This document shows positions 1 through 7,238 of a stretch of 13,384 nucleotides of DNA, piece by piece. The position numbers and the translations under genes were made by a program. The DNA comes from Acidobacteriaceae bacterium. Its GTDB lineage: Bacteria > Acidobacteriota > Terriglobia > Terriglobales > Acidobacteriaceae. Below the pieces are notes generated by a model. The model was given only the letters and a program-made list of their open reading frames with translations. It was not told where the DNA came from and ran no database searches. Each line of letters starts with the position of its first letter. The stretch's first letter is position 1. The stretch spans positions 1 to 13,384 of the forward strand of contig JASHYS010000016.1 of NCBI GenBank assembly GCA_030042915.1, in the 5' to 3' direction.

Positions 1-1292
1 GCGCGATCGCGTTCGCGGATGATGCGGCGGAGCTGCACGGCCTCAAGGACGGCGAAGGCAGCCAGCAGAATCACCAGCACCGCCGCCACGCTGACCGCGA
101 CACGATGACGGCGCACATACTTGCGCATGCGATAGGCAGCGCCGGCAGGCCGCGCCGTGACCGGCATGTGATTCAAATAGCGCTCGATATCCGCCGCCAG
201 CTCGGAGGGAGATCCGTAACGCCGCGTGCGGTCTTTCTCCAGCGCCTTCATGGTGATGGAGTCGAGATCGTCACGCAGCACGCCGGCAAGATGCTTGGGG
301 TTGGTGTCGCGCTTTTCCGCCGCCGCCGCAGAGGATTCCCTCTCCATCCGCAAGCGCGTACTTGGCCGCGGCGGATCCTGCTCGCGCAGTTGGCGCAGCA
401 CCTGGTCCAGCGGCAGCTTTTTCCATTTCTCGGTGTCGAAGGGAAGCGAGCCGGTGAGCAATTCGTACAGGACCACTCCCAGCGCGTACACATCGGCGCG
501 CGTGTCCACATCTCCGCCCGCCGCCTGCTCGGGGCTGATATATCCCGGCGTGCCGGCCAGTCCCCACACGCCGCTAAACTGCGACTCGCCATCGAGCGAT
601 GGAGCAACCGCCTTGGCCAAACCGAAATCGATGAGCCGAGGCGCAGGTTTGCCGTCGATCTCCACCACCAGAATGTTGGCCGGCTTCAGGTCGCGATGCA
701 GAATCGCCTTCTGGTGCGCATGCTGCACGCCCTCGCAAACCTTGATGAACAGTTCCAGCCGTTCGCCGATGCCTAGCTTCTTGCGGTCGCAGTATTTGGT
801 GATGGGTTCGCCCGGCACGTATTCCATCACCAGGTAGGGCTGGCCCTCCGGCGTGGCGCCGGCGTCAAACACCTTGGCAATGGCGGGGTGGTCCATCAGC
901 GCCAGCGACTGCCGTTCCGCCTGGAACCGGCGCAGCAATGATTGGTCATACAGCCCGGCCCGGATCAGTTTGAGCGCCACCTGCCGATGCAAGGGTTCGG
1001 TCTGTTCGGCCAGCCACACCTGCCCCATGCCGCCTTCGCCGATCTTGCGCACCAGCTTGAAGGGGCCGATTGATTCCAGCGGCTGAACTTCATGGGTGGG
1101 TTCGGCGGGAAGCGCAGGCCGGGACAGATCGTCGGAGCGAACGTAGGCAGAGAGTAGAGATTCAACTTCCTTGCGCAGCGATGGATCAGAACCGCAGGCG
1201 CTGTTCAGAAACTGTTCGCGATCGGCAGGGTCGCGCTCCAGGGCGGCGTCAAACAGTTCCTTGATTTTCTCCCACTGGCTGGTCCTCTCCAC
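1..1292 (-). CDS. Membrane-anchored Ser/Thr protein kinase (PknB/Hanks type), C-terminus beyond the left edge
   Basis: 430 codons are visible and the gene runs off the left edge. An N-terminal segment (about residues 1-70, beginning with a WEKIKELFDAAL-like helix) is typical of acidobacterial kinases. The kinase domain follows at about 77-370. It has the glycine loop GEGGMG (85-90), the ATP-anchoring Lys in VALKLI (about 108), the catalytic loop HRDLKPAN (about 199-206), DFG (about 222-224), the GTPGYISPEQ activation-segment end and a DVYALGVVLYELLTG helix. All catalytic residues are present, so it should be active. A hydrophobic stretch at about 397-418 is a single membrane span; in this family an extracytoplasmic sensor or TPR region usually follows, but it is not visible here. 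The start is GTG at 1292-1290, about 5 nt after a GGGGAGAGG Shine-Dalgarno stretch. It overlaps the 3' end of the sigma-factor gene by 44 bp, so the two are probably co-transcribed and translationally coupled. The likely role is to relay an envelope signal, plausibly to that sigma factor. Confidence 0.93.
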   Translation of the reverse strand, partial: MERTSQWEKIKELFDAALERDPADREQFLNSACGSDPSLRKEVESLLSAYVRSDDLSRPALPAEPTHEVQPLESIGPFKLVRKIGEGGMGQVWLAEQTEPLHRQVALKLIRAGLYDQSLLRRFQAERQSLALMDHPAIAKVFDAGATPEGQPYLVMEYVPGEPITKYCDRKKLGIGERLELFIKVCEGVQHAHQKAILHRDLKPANILVVEIDGKPAPRLIDFGLAKAVAPSLDGESQFSGVWGLAGTPGYISPEQAAGGDVDTRADVYALGVVLYELLTGSLPFDTEKWKKLPLDQVLRQLREQDPPRPSTRLRMERESSAAAAEKRDTNPKHLAGVLRDDLDSITMKALEKDRTRRYGSPSELAADIERYLNHMPVTARPAGAAYRMRKYVRRHRVAVSVAAVLVILLAAFAVLEAVQLRRIIRERDR

Positions 1293-1863
1293 CGATGCCT
1301 CTCCCCACCTCGCGTGTCAGCCAGGCCTTGGCCATACTCCAGTCTCGCTTAACGGTTGCCGGCGAAATTTCAAGAACCCGAGCCGTCTCTTCCACGGTCA
1401 GGCCCCCAAAAAAGCGCAGCTCGACGATTTTTTCCTGTTGCGCGTCGCAAGACGAAAGTCTAGTTAAAGCCCGATCCAGTTCCACGATATCGACGTTCTG
1501 TCTTTCGGGGAGGTAAAAACTCTCGTCGAGTTCAACTTTATGTTGTGGACCGCGTTTGACGGCCGCACGGCGACGGGCATAGTCGACGAGGATCTGTCGC
1601 ATCAGTTTAGCTGCAATCGCGACAAAATGCGCACGATTTTCGATCGCCGGGGGATCGGCGCCGGCCATACGAAGGTAAACCTCGTGCACCAACTCAGTGC
1701 TTTGCAGCGTATGATCGGAACGCTCATCGCGCAAACAACGGTGCGCGGCGATGCGCAACTCCTTATAGACCAGTGGGATAAGAGCCGGCAACGCTTCCTG
1801 ATCCCCGCTCCTCCAGCGAGCGAGTAATCGAGTGGCCGAAGCCGAATCGGACGAGTGCGTCAA
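1249..1863 (-). CDS. ECF-type RNA polymerase sigma factor (Sigma70_ECF / TIGR02999-like)
   Basis: This 204-residue protein directs RNA polymerase to a specific promoter set. The sigma-2 region spans about residues 10-100, with TELVHEVYLRM and the NRAHFVAIAAKLMRQILVDYARRR block that is characteristic of the acidobacterial/planctomycete ECF family. The sigma-4 region spans about 125-185, with IVELRFFGGLTVEETA and an ISPATVKRDW helix-turn-helix. Length and motifs fit the family. I chose the TTG at 1863-1861 because a GGAGGTG Shine-Dalgarno sits 5 nt upstream and the product then starts like its relatives. A TTG at 1896 in the same frame would add 11 residues but lies inside the likely -10 box. 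Where many ECFs have an acidic DAED-like motif in region 2.2, this one has Q-S-T-E (54-57). The downstream kinase gene overlaps it by 44 bp. No anti-sigma gene is visible, so kinase control is a reasonable inference. Confidence 0.92.
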   Translation of the reverse strand: MTHSSDSASATRLLARWRSGDQEALPALIPLVYKELRIAAHRCLRDERSDHTLQSTELVHEVYLRMAGADPPAIENRAHFVAIAAKLMRQILVDYARRRAAVKRGPQHKVELDESFYLPERQNVDIVELDRALTRLSSCDAQQEKIVELRFFGGLTVEETARVLEISPATVKRDWSMAKAWLTREVGRGIGGEDQPVGENQGTV

Positions 1864-1868
1864 GCGCA

Positions 1869-1875
1869 CACCTCC
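1869..1875 (-). promoter_or_regulatory. Shine-Dalgarno site that decides the sigma-factor start
   Basis: Read on the minus strand this is GGAGGTG followed by 5 nt and then TTG at 1863-1861. It is the strongest ribosome binding site near this gene. It supports the shorter TTG-initiated protein over the longer open frame starting at 1896. Confidence 0.75.
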
Positions 1876-1894
1876 AAGTTGCTTGCCTTGACTC

Positions 1895-1924
1895 AAGATA
1901 GCCTCACTTAAATAGACGAGTCAA
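1895..1924 (-). promoter_or_regulatory. Candidate sigma70-type promoter of the sigma/kinase operon
   Basis: On the minus strand TTGACT (1924-1919) is separated by 18 nt from TATCTT (1900-1895). The -35 match is 5 of 6 and the -10 match is 4 of 6. Transcription would begin near 1888, giving a leader of about 25 nt that contains the GGAGGTG ribosome site. This fits the TTG start at 1863 and leaves the alternative TTG at 1896 outside the message. It is a motif match only; the real promoter could be recognised by the ECF factor itself. Confidence 0.4.
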
Positions 1925-1978
1925 CGTAAGCAATGGGCTGGGGGCAGATCGTTTTCCCCAGCACGGGCGCTCCTGCGG

Positions 1979-2008
1979 CGACTTGCGGACTTGGCAGCCG
2001 ATTTGCGG
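1979..2008. repeat. Direct repeat CGAyTTGCGG, 20-bp period
   Basis: CGACTTGCGG (1979-1988) and CGATTTGCGG (1999-2008) match at 9 of 10 positions and start exactly 20 bp apart, about two helical turns. They lie in the intergenic region between the divergent sigma-factor and membrane-regulator genes, upstream of both. The spacing suits two protein protomers on the same DNA face, but two copies of a 10-mer in GC-rich DNA is modest evidence. Confidence 0.35.
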
Positions 2009-2091
2009 CAGCTTCTTGCGCTCAACCCGCGCGCCAGCGGGGTCAAATACCACATTTCACATGGTAAAATCGCTCCCACTGGAAGTGGCCG

Positions 2092-3399
2092 ATGATCGAC
2101 GTTGAAGTCGAATACGGAGCAACGCCAGAGCTGACCTCCGACATGGTTCGAGGCCAACTTGAGCTTCTGGTGCATGACGAGGTCTTTCGCTCCAGCAAGA
2201 GGTCGGTGGCATTTCTTCGCTATGTGGTAGAGCAGACGCTGAACGGTTCAGCAGATCAGCTCAAGGAGCGGACCATCGGCATCGAGGTCTTCGGCAGGGA
2301 CCCGTCGTACGACACGAACCTCGACCACATTGTGCGCACCGCGGCCACTGAATTGCGCAAGAAACTCGCAACCTATTATGTGGATGAACGGCATCGTTCC
2401 GAACTCCGCATGGGCCTGGTTCCCGGATCGTACATTCCCAAGTTCACCCTTCCGGGACAGGCGCGGGCCACGGCGCCGGAAAACGGAATGGAAGCCGAAG
2501 GGGCGGAGCCTCAGCTCGAAACCCAGGGCGCTCATCTTTCATTTGCATCGGCCGATCCAGCCGCAGAAAAGTCCGCTGGAAAAAGAACCTCTCGCTCCTG
2601 GGTGCGCCGCCATTGGGCCGTCGTGATTGCCGGGGCAGCCGCAATTGCCGTCATTTTGGCGTTTAATTTGTTTCGCCAGGCCAGCCCCGAGGATTTGTTC
2701 TGGAAGCCTGTGCTCGATACGCCGGGCCCGGTCCTGCTCGCCGTGGGCGATCATCCCAACGGCCCGCCTACGTTGCCCGTGGTCGAGGGAAATGGAAGCT
2801 CCGTGACTCCCATCCCGAGTTCCGACTCGTCACAGACGGTTCCGTTTGCCGATACGGTCACCATTGCCCGCGTCGTGGGCGCGTTGGAAGCTCGCAAAAA
2901 GCAAGTCCTGATTCGCCGGGGGAACGCGAGCACCTTCTCCGATCTGAGAGAGGGAGCTGTGGTTCTGATCGGCGCCTTCAATAATGAATGGAGCCTGCGG
3001 CTGACTCGGCAGTTGCGTTACAGCCTGGCCCTCGACCCCGACCAGCACCTGATTTACATTCGTGACGCCAGGAACCCTGCGTCGCGCGCATGGAGCTGGG
3101 GCACCAATCAGCCGCCCGAGCCGGTTACCGGCGTCAACAGCCCCAAATTGCAGGATTTCGCGCTCATCTCGCGTATTCGCGACTCCGAGACCGGGCACGT
3201 AGTCGTGGTAATCGGCGGACTTTACACCTATGGCACCGAAGCTGCCGGGGAGTTCCTTACCGATCCCAATTTGATGCAGGCGATCAGCCAGGCGGCGCGG
3301 CCCAGGGGCGGCGGCCAGAACCTGCAAATTGTGCTTGGGACCACAGTCACCGATGGCACTCCCGGCCCGCCAAGGGTCCTGGCCATCGCGGCCGATTGA
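2092..3399 (+). CDS. Single-pass membrane protein with N-terminal winged-helix-like domain; putative CadC/ToxR-like regulator
   Basis: I recognise the 435-residue family only as an unnamed one common in Acidobacteriota. The N-terminal domain (about residues 16-118) carries the signature FLRYVVEQTL, LKERTIGIEVFGRD, a YDTNLDHIVRTAATELRKKL helix and a terminal GLVPGSYIPKF hairpin. The last two parts resemble the recognition helix and wing of OmpR/PhoB DNA-binding domains; this is my inference. The same N-terminal module occurs, from memory, in front of adenylate-cyclase and TolB/TPR-type proteins. A charged, low-complexity linker (about 119-170) precedes a membrane span (about 175-194, preceded by arginines so the N-terminus is cytoplasmic). 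The remainder (about 200-435) should be extracytoplasmic, with conserved-looking blocks VVLIGAFNNEWSLRLTR and HVVVVIGGLYTYGTEAAGEF. No enzyme motif is visible. The ATG has a GGAAGTGG ribosome site just upstream. It sits 240 bp ahead of a TonB-dependent receptor gene in the same direction, so it may sense a substrate and regulate that locus. Confidence 0.85.
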   Translation: MIDVEVEYGATPELTSDMVRGQLELLVHDEVFRSSKRSVAFLRYVVEQTLNGSADQLKERTIGIEVFGRDPSYDTNLDHIVRTAATELRKKLATYYVDERHRSELRMGLVPGSYIPKFTLPGQARATAPENGMEAEGAEPQLETQGAHLSFASADPAAEKSAGKRTSRSWVRRHWAVVIAGAAAIAVILAFNLFRQASPEDLFWKPVLDTPGPVLLAVGDHPNGPPTLPVVEGNGSSVTPIPSSDSSQTVPFADTVTIARVVGALEARKKQVLIRRGNASTFSDLREGAVVLIGAFNNEWSLRLTRQLRYSLALDPDQHLIYIRDARNPASRAWSWGTNQPPEPVTGVNSPKLQDFALISRIRDSETGHVVVVIGGLYTYGTEAAGEFLTDPNLMQAISQAARPRGGGQNLQIVLGTTVTDGTPGPPRVLAIAAD

Positions 3400-3475
3400 G
3401 AGTGGGATTTCACGCCCCATCCTCTGCCTCTGATTGCCCGCAACCCAAATAGAAAAGAGAAAGATACGTTCGGCT

Positions 3476-3488
3476 CCTGACCGTCAGG
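3476..3488. promoter_or_regulatory. 13-bp palindrome in the leader region of the first receptor
   Basis: CCTGACCGTCAGG is a perfect odd palindrome: 6-bp arms CCTGAC/GTCAGG around a central C. It lies about 150 bp upstream of the receptor start and about 75 bp after the preceding stop codon. With no T-run it is not an intrinsic terminator. A small operator is possible, but the element is short. Confidence 0.3.
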
Positions 3489-3503
3489 GACGGTACCTGT
3501 CTA

Positions 3504-3531
3504 TTCACACCTCAATTCGTTTCAATACAAA
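3504..3531 (+). promoter_or_regulatory. Candidate promoter for the first TonB-dependent receptor
   Basis: TTCACA (3504-3509) and TACAAA (3526-3531) are separated by 16 nt, matching the sigma70 consensus at 5 of 6 and 4 of 6 positions. It lies just downstream of the CCTGACCGTCAGG palindrome and would give a leader of about 100 nt. This is the best match I see in the 240-bp gap, but by eye only. Confidence 0.3.
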
Positions 3532-3626
3532 CTCTAGGACCCGGGATTCGGCTCGCCAGGTTGTGTCTGTTCCGGGCTTACAAAGGGTCCGTCCTGACGA
3601 GCTCCAAAGAAAATGAAGTTTTTTTT

Positions 3627-3633
3627 GAGGAGG
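3627..3633 (+). promoter_or_regulatory. Shine-Dalgarno site that decides the first receptor's start
   Basis: GAGGAGG lies 6 nt before the ATG at 3640. An in-frame ATG at 3613 has no comparable ribosome site and would place odd residues before the signal peptide, so 3640 is preferred. Confidence 0.8.
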
Positions 3634-3639
3634 CTGGCG

Positions 3640-6600
3640 ATGAAGGCTCTTTTCAAGCTGATCGGCAGTTTTGCGGGCGTTTGCGCGATGTCGGGTGTGC
3701 TGTTTGCGCAAGGATACGGCAGCATCAACGGCGTAGTGACCGACTCAACCGGCGCGGTGGTTTCCAATGCCGACGTCACGGCAACTCAGGCCGGCACTGG
3801 CATTAGCCAGAAAACGACCACAGGGAGCGTGGGCAATTACGTTTTTCCAACCCTGGCGCCCTCCGTTTACGACATTTCCGTCAGTCACGGCGGTTTTGAA
3901 GTCTACACCGAAAAAGCCGTGCAGGTGCGCGCCGACGCGGCCGTCACTGTGAACATCTCGCTGCGCACAGGCAGAGCATCAGAAACCGTCACGGTAACCG
4001 CCGAAACCGCCCAGGTCGACGTGACCACAGGCACGCTTTCGCAGGTGATCGGGTCGGCGCAGGTCAACGATCTGCCGCTGAACGGACGCAATGCGGCCGC
4101 GCTCACAGAGGACGTTGCCGGCGTCACCGTTGCGCCGCCCGCGCAGGCAGACCAGGGAGACACCAAGACCTTCCCCATGGCCGTTACCATCTCGCCCAAC
4201 GGCACGTTTGTGGGGCAGACCAACTTCATGCTCGATGGCGGTAACAACGTGGACGAGTACACCAATGTCAACGAGCCCTTTCCCATGCCCGATGCTCTCC
4301 AGGAGTTCAGCATCGACACCAACAATTACAGCTCGCAATACGGTCAGAACGCCGGCGGCGTGGTCAATATCGTCACCAAGAGCGGCACCAGCCAGTGGCA
4401 TGGCGCCTTGTTTGAGTACGTGCGCAATTCCGACCTGGACGCGGCGGCGCCGCTCACCTACAGCGCCAAGACCGGCAGGGGCACCGTTGACCTGCTGCAC
4501 CGCAACCAGTTTGGCGGCACCGTGGGCGGACCGCTGGAGATTCCGCACGTCTTCCACACGAATAAGGCGTTTGGGTTTTTCGGATATCAGAAAACCATCG
4601 ATCATGAGTCCGCGGCCAGCGCCTCCACCTTTCTGCCTACGATTGCCCAGGCGGGTGCGAACTCGTCAGGCGGATCGCCGGGCACCAACAACCTGGTCTT
4701 TACCGATTGCGTCACGGACCCGCTGATGCCGTCGGCGATTCTTGCCGCAACCATTTCAGGTTGCGCGGCAGGCACTTCCAATGTTTGGAGCAGCTCTGCT
4801 CTCAGCCCCGTCACGGCCAACTTCTTCAAGTATGTTCCGCCCCTGACTTCGACCGGGTCGGTTTTGTATTCGCAACCAAACCTGTTCGGCTATGACGAGA
4901 TCACAGCTCGTGCCGATGACGAGCTGACGCCCAAAGACAAGCTGACGGTGCGCTACTTCTCCGACGAGTTCACTCTGGGAGCCGTTGAAAACCTCACCAA
5001 TATCCTCAGCCTGGCCGATGGAGCCACGAACCACTACTACAACTCGTTGATCTCTGAGACGCATACCTTCAGCCCTCGCATCGTCAACAATTTCATCCTC
5101 AGCTATCAGCACCAGTTCGACATTCGCGGCCCCAGCTCCAGCAGCCTCGATGTCGACGATCTGGGGTCCAATATCTGGCAGCCCTCCTTTAAGCAGATCA
5201 ACGAGATTCAGGTGTCGAGCTATTTCACCATCAGCGCCAATCCCCAGGCCGCATTCGTCCGGAACAACTACACGCTCACCGACGATGTTCATTTTCTGAT
5301 GGGCAGGCACAACATCGATGCCGGCTACCACGGCGAAGTGTCGAAGATCGACGTGAACAATGACTACGAGCAGCCGGGCGAGTTTTTCTTTAACTCCGAT
5401 TTCACCGGCGACGCCGCGGCCAGCTTCCTGTTCGGCAACCTCTATGAACTCGTTCAGGCCTCGGGCGAGTACTTCAACGTCCGCGGCAAGTTCCAGGGAG
5501 CGTACGTTCAGGACAGTTGGAAGGCGTCGCACAATCTGACGCTGAATTACGGCGTGCGCTACGAGCCGTTCGTTCCCTGGCGCAATCTGTTTGGCCGCAT
5601 GGGCGGCTTCAATCCCACCCTATGGGCGTCTGACACGCATTCCTCGGTGTATCCTCTTGCGCCGGCGGGTCTGCAGTTCGCCGGCGACAGCGGGTTCGTT
5701 CGCAACGGCGTGGCCAATGAATACGACCACTTCATGCCCCGGCTGGGCTTCGCCTGGGACGTCCTCGGCAACGGCAAAACAGCCATACGCGGCGGAGCCG
5801 GTATGTTCTACGACAGCCGCATCAACAGTACGTTGTTCGATATCTACTCCACGGGCTCGCCGCCGTTCCTTGTCGCCGTGACCTTACAGGAGAATGCCAC
5901 CACCCCCATCAATTGGGCCAACCCTTATGGGACGGCTGGGGTCACAAATCCTTTTCCGGCGCCGCAGCCTCCGCCCAACACATTCCACATCTCGTCATCC
6001 AACAACTGGCTGACCTTCGACCCCTACCGGGGCTTCCAGGATCCGCGCGACTACGCCTTCAACCTGGCTCTCGAGCAGCAGCTGGCGAGCAGTCTCTCCA
6101 TGCGAATGGCTTATGTGGGCACGCGTGGGAACCATGAATGGCAGGATCTTGAACTCAATCCCGAGATCAGCGGCGTGCGCGAATTCGATCAACCTGGCTG
6201 CGCCGCCACCAACAGTTGCTTCCCCCAGTACATTACGGCAGCCAACACCGGCGGCAACACCAACTACAACTCGCTGCAGGTTTCGGCCGAGCAACGCGTT
6301 CGCTACGGCCTCACGCTGCTCTTCAACTACACCTGGTCGAAAGCGCTCAATAATATGCCCTGGAATCAGGCTGCGACTTCGATTGGAGGCGGCAATTCGT
6401 TTGTCTACCCCATCACCATGTCCCACTTCAAGGCCCTGGACTACGGCCCGGCCGACTTCGATCACCGCAACGTCACCGCACTCTCCTACGTGTACATGGT
6501 TCCCAGGTTCCTTAACGATTCACCCAGCGCGTTGCGCTACATTCTCAACGACTGGGGGACCAGCGGAATCTTCCAGTACCACAGCGGCGATCCGCTGACC

Positions 6601-7059
6601 ATCTGGTCCAGCGCATCGAACAACTCCGGTTCCGGCCAGAATCGCGATCGCGCCGTATACAGCGGCAGCGGCGCCTACGGCAGCAGCGCATGCGCGGTGG
6701 GAGCGGCGAACTGCGTGGGGTGGCTGAATCCAGCCGCCTTTTCGGTCAATCCCGCCGGTACCTTCGGAAACGTCGTCAAGGGTTCTTTTGTGGGCCCGCA
6801 CTACGTTGACTGGGACGGCAGCATCACGCGTAAGTTTCCATTCACCGAGAGAACCTCTTTGAATTTCGAGGCCGACTACTTCAACCTGGTCAACCACACC
6901 AACCTCGGCGATCCAGGCACGACGTTGACTTCCTCTACCGGGAGTTTCGGCAAGATCACGGGCACGAGCCCGCAGAACTGGACCTCGGGTCCGGGAGGAA
7001 CATCCGACCCGCAGAACAGCCCGCGCATCGCGCAGTTGTCGCTAAAATTGATCTTCTAA
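3640..7059 (+). CDS. Oar-like TonB-dependent outer-membrane receptor with carboxypeptidase-regulatory-like domain (first copy)
   Basis: This 1139-residue protein should be an outer-membrane channel for large substrates, energised by TonB. A signal peptide covers about residues 1-23 (MKALFKLIGSFAG, cleavage near LFA/Q). A carboxypeptidase-regulatory-like beta-sandwich follows at about 26-110 (INGVVTDSTGAVVSNADVTAT, then GNYVFPTLAPSVYDISV). The plug domain holds the family motif LPLNGRN at about 145-151 and the LDGGNNVDEYTN and GGVVNIVTKSGTSQWHGALFEYVRN blocks at about 197-265. The rest is a long beta-barrel with many alternating aromatic strands. It ends in LSLKLIF, the terminal Phe expected for outer-membrane insertion. 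Length is normal for acidobacterial Oar-like receptors. No SusD-like lipoprotein adjoins it. The GH43 gene 179 bp downstream suggests a glycan substrate, but the protein itself does not reveal which. The start at 3640 is fixed by the GAGGAGG site. Confidence 0.95.
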   Translation: MKALFKLIGSFAGVCAMSGVLFAQGYGSINGVVTDSTGAVVSNADVTATQAGTGISQKTTTGSVGNYVFPTLAPSVYDISVSHGGFEVYTEKAVQVRADAAVTVNISLRTGRASETVTVTAETAQVDVTTGTLSQVIGSAQVNDLPLNGRNAAALTEDVAGVTVAPPAQADQGDTKTFPMAVTISPNGTFVGQTNFMLDGGNNVDEYTNVNEPFPMPDALQEFSIDTNNYSSQYGQNAGGVVNIVTKSGTSQWHGALFEYVRNSDLDAAAPLTYSAKTGRGTVDLLHRNQFGGTVGGPLEIPHVFHTNKAFGFFGYQKTIDHESAASASTFLPTIAQAGANSSGGSPGTNNLVFTDCVTDPLMPSAILAATISGCAAGTSNVWSSSALSPVTANFFKYVPPLTSTGSVLYSQPNLFGYDEITARADDELTPKDKLTVRYFSDEFTLGAVENLTNILSLADGATNHYYNSLISETHTFSPRIVNNFILSYQHQFDIRGPSSSSLDVDDLGSNIWQPSFKQINEIQVSSYFTISANPQAAFVRNNYTLTDDVHFLMGRHNIDAGYHGEVSKIDVNNDYEQPGEFFFNSDFTGDAAASFLFGNLYELVQASGEYFNVRGKFQGAYVQDSWKASHNLTLNYGVRYEPFVPWRNLFGRMGGFNPTLWASDTHSSVYPLAPAGLQFAGDSGFVRNGVANEYDHFMPRLGFAWDVLGNGKTAIRGGAGMFYDSRINSTLFDIYSTGSPPFLVAVTLQENATTPINWANPYGTAGVTNPFPAPQPPPNTFHISSSNNWLTFDPYRGFQDPRDYAFNLALEQQLASSLSMRMAYVGTRGNHEWQDLELNPEISGVREFDQPGCAATNSCFPQYITAANTGGNTNYNSLQVSAEQRVRYGLTLLFNYTWSKALNNMPWNQAATSIGGGNSFVYPITMSHFKALDYGPADFDHRNVTALSYVYMVPRFLNDSPSALRYILNDWGTSGIFQYHSGDPLTIWSSASNNSGSGQNRDRAVYSGSGAYGSSACAVGAANCVGWLNPAAFSVNPAGTFGNVVKGSFVGPHYVDWDGSITRKFPFTERTSLNFEADYFNLVNHTNLGDPGTTLTSSTGSFGKITGTSPQNWTSGPGGTSDPQNSPRIAQLSLKLIF

Positions 7060-7067
7060 GCGGAAAA

Positions 7068-7095
7068 GAGGAGTGTGGCAATCACCGCACTCCTC
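7068..7095. terminator. Hairpin after the first receptor gene, possible terminator or processing site
   Basis: GAGGAGTGTGG (7068-7078) pairs with CCGCACTCCTC (7085-7095): 11 pairs including one G-U, with the 6-nt loop CAATCA. It begins 8 nt after the receptor stop codon. The plus-strand transcript has no T-run after it, so termination would be weak; it may instead stabilise the receptor message or partly attenuate read-through into the GH43 gene. Confidence 0.5.
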
Positions 7096-7198
7096 ATCTC
7101 CATGCCAGGCGTGCGAATTCAGCGCGGAAATGAATAGCTCATTGCAGCAGTTCGTCACGAGTCGAATGCCGGCTGCGGTTCCCCAGAAGGCCGCTTTC

Positions 7199-7223
7199 AT
7201 CTGCAAATGCTCTGTGAGCAGAT
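7199..7223 (+). promoter_or_regulatory. Inverted repeat next to the GH43 ribosome site
   Basis: ATCTGC (7199-7204) and GCAGAT (7218-7223) are perfect arms 13 nt apart, with a nested GCTC-tgt-GAGC hairpin. The element ends 1 nt before the AGGAAGG Shine-Dalgarno (7225-7231) of the GH43 gene, so folding could affect ribosome access. The arms are short and chance is possible. Confidence 0.25.
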
Positions 7224-7238
7224 CAGGAAGGCAACGCG

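Noticed and set aside
105..837. Long plus-strand open frames opposite the kinase
   Set aside because: They are antisense shadows of the kinase reading frame, which shows every kinase motif in order. Their own translations are Arg/Ser-rich without domains.
1861..1896. Longer sigma factor starting at TTG 1896
   Set aside because: It overlaps the candidate -10 box and precedes the GGAGGTG ribosome site; the start at 1863 fits the family better, although a GAGG before 1896 leaves some doubt.
3613..3639. Upstream ATG extending the first receptor by nine residues
   Set aside because: The strong GAGGAGG site lies between this ATG and the one at 3640, and the signal peptide is cleaner from 3640.
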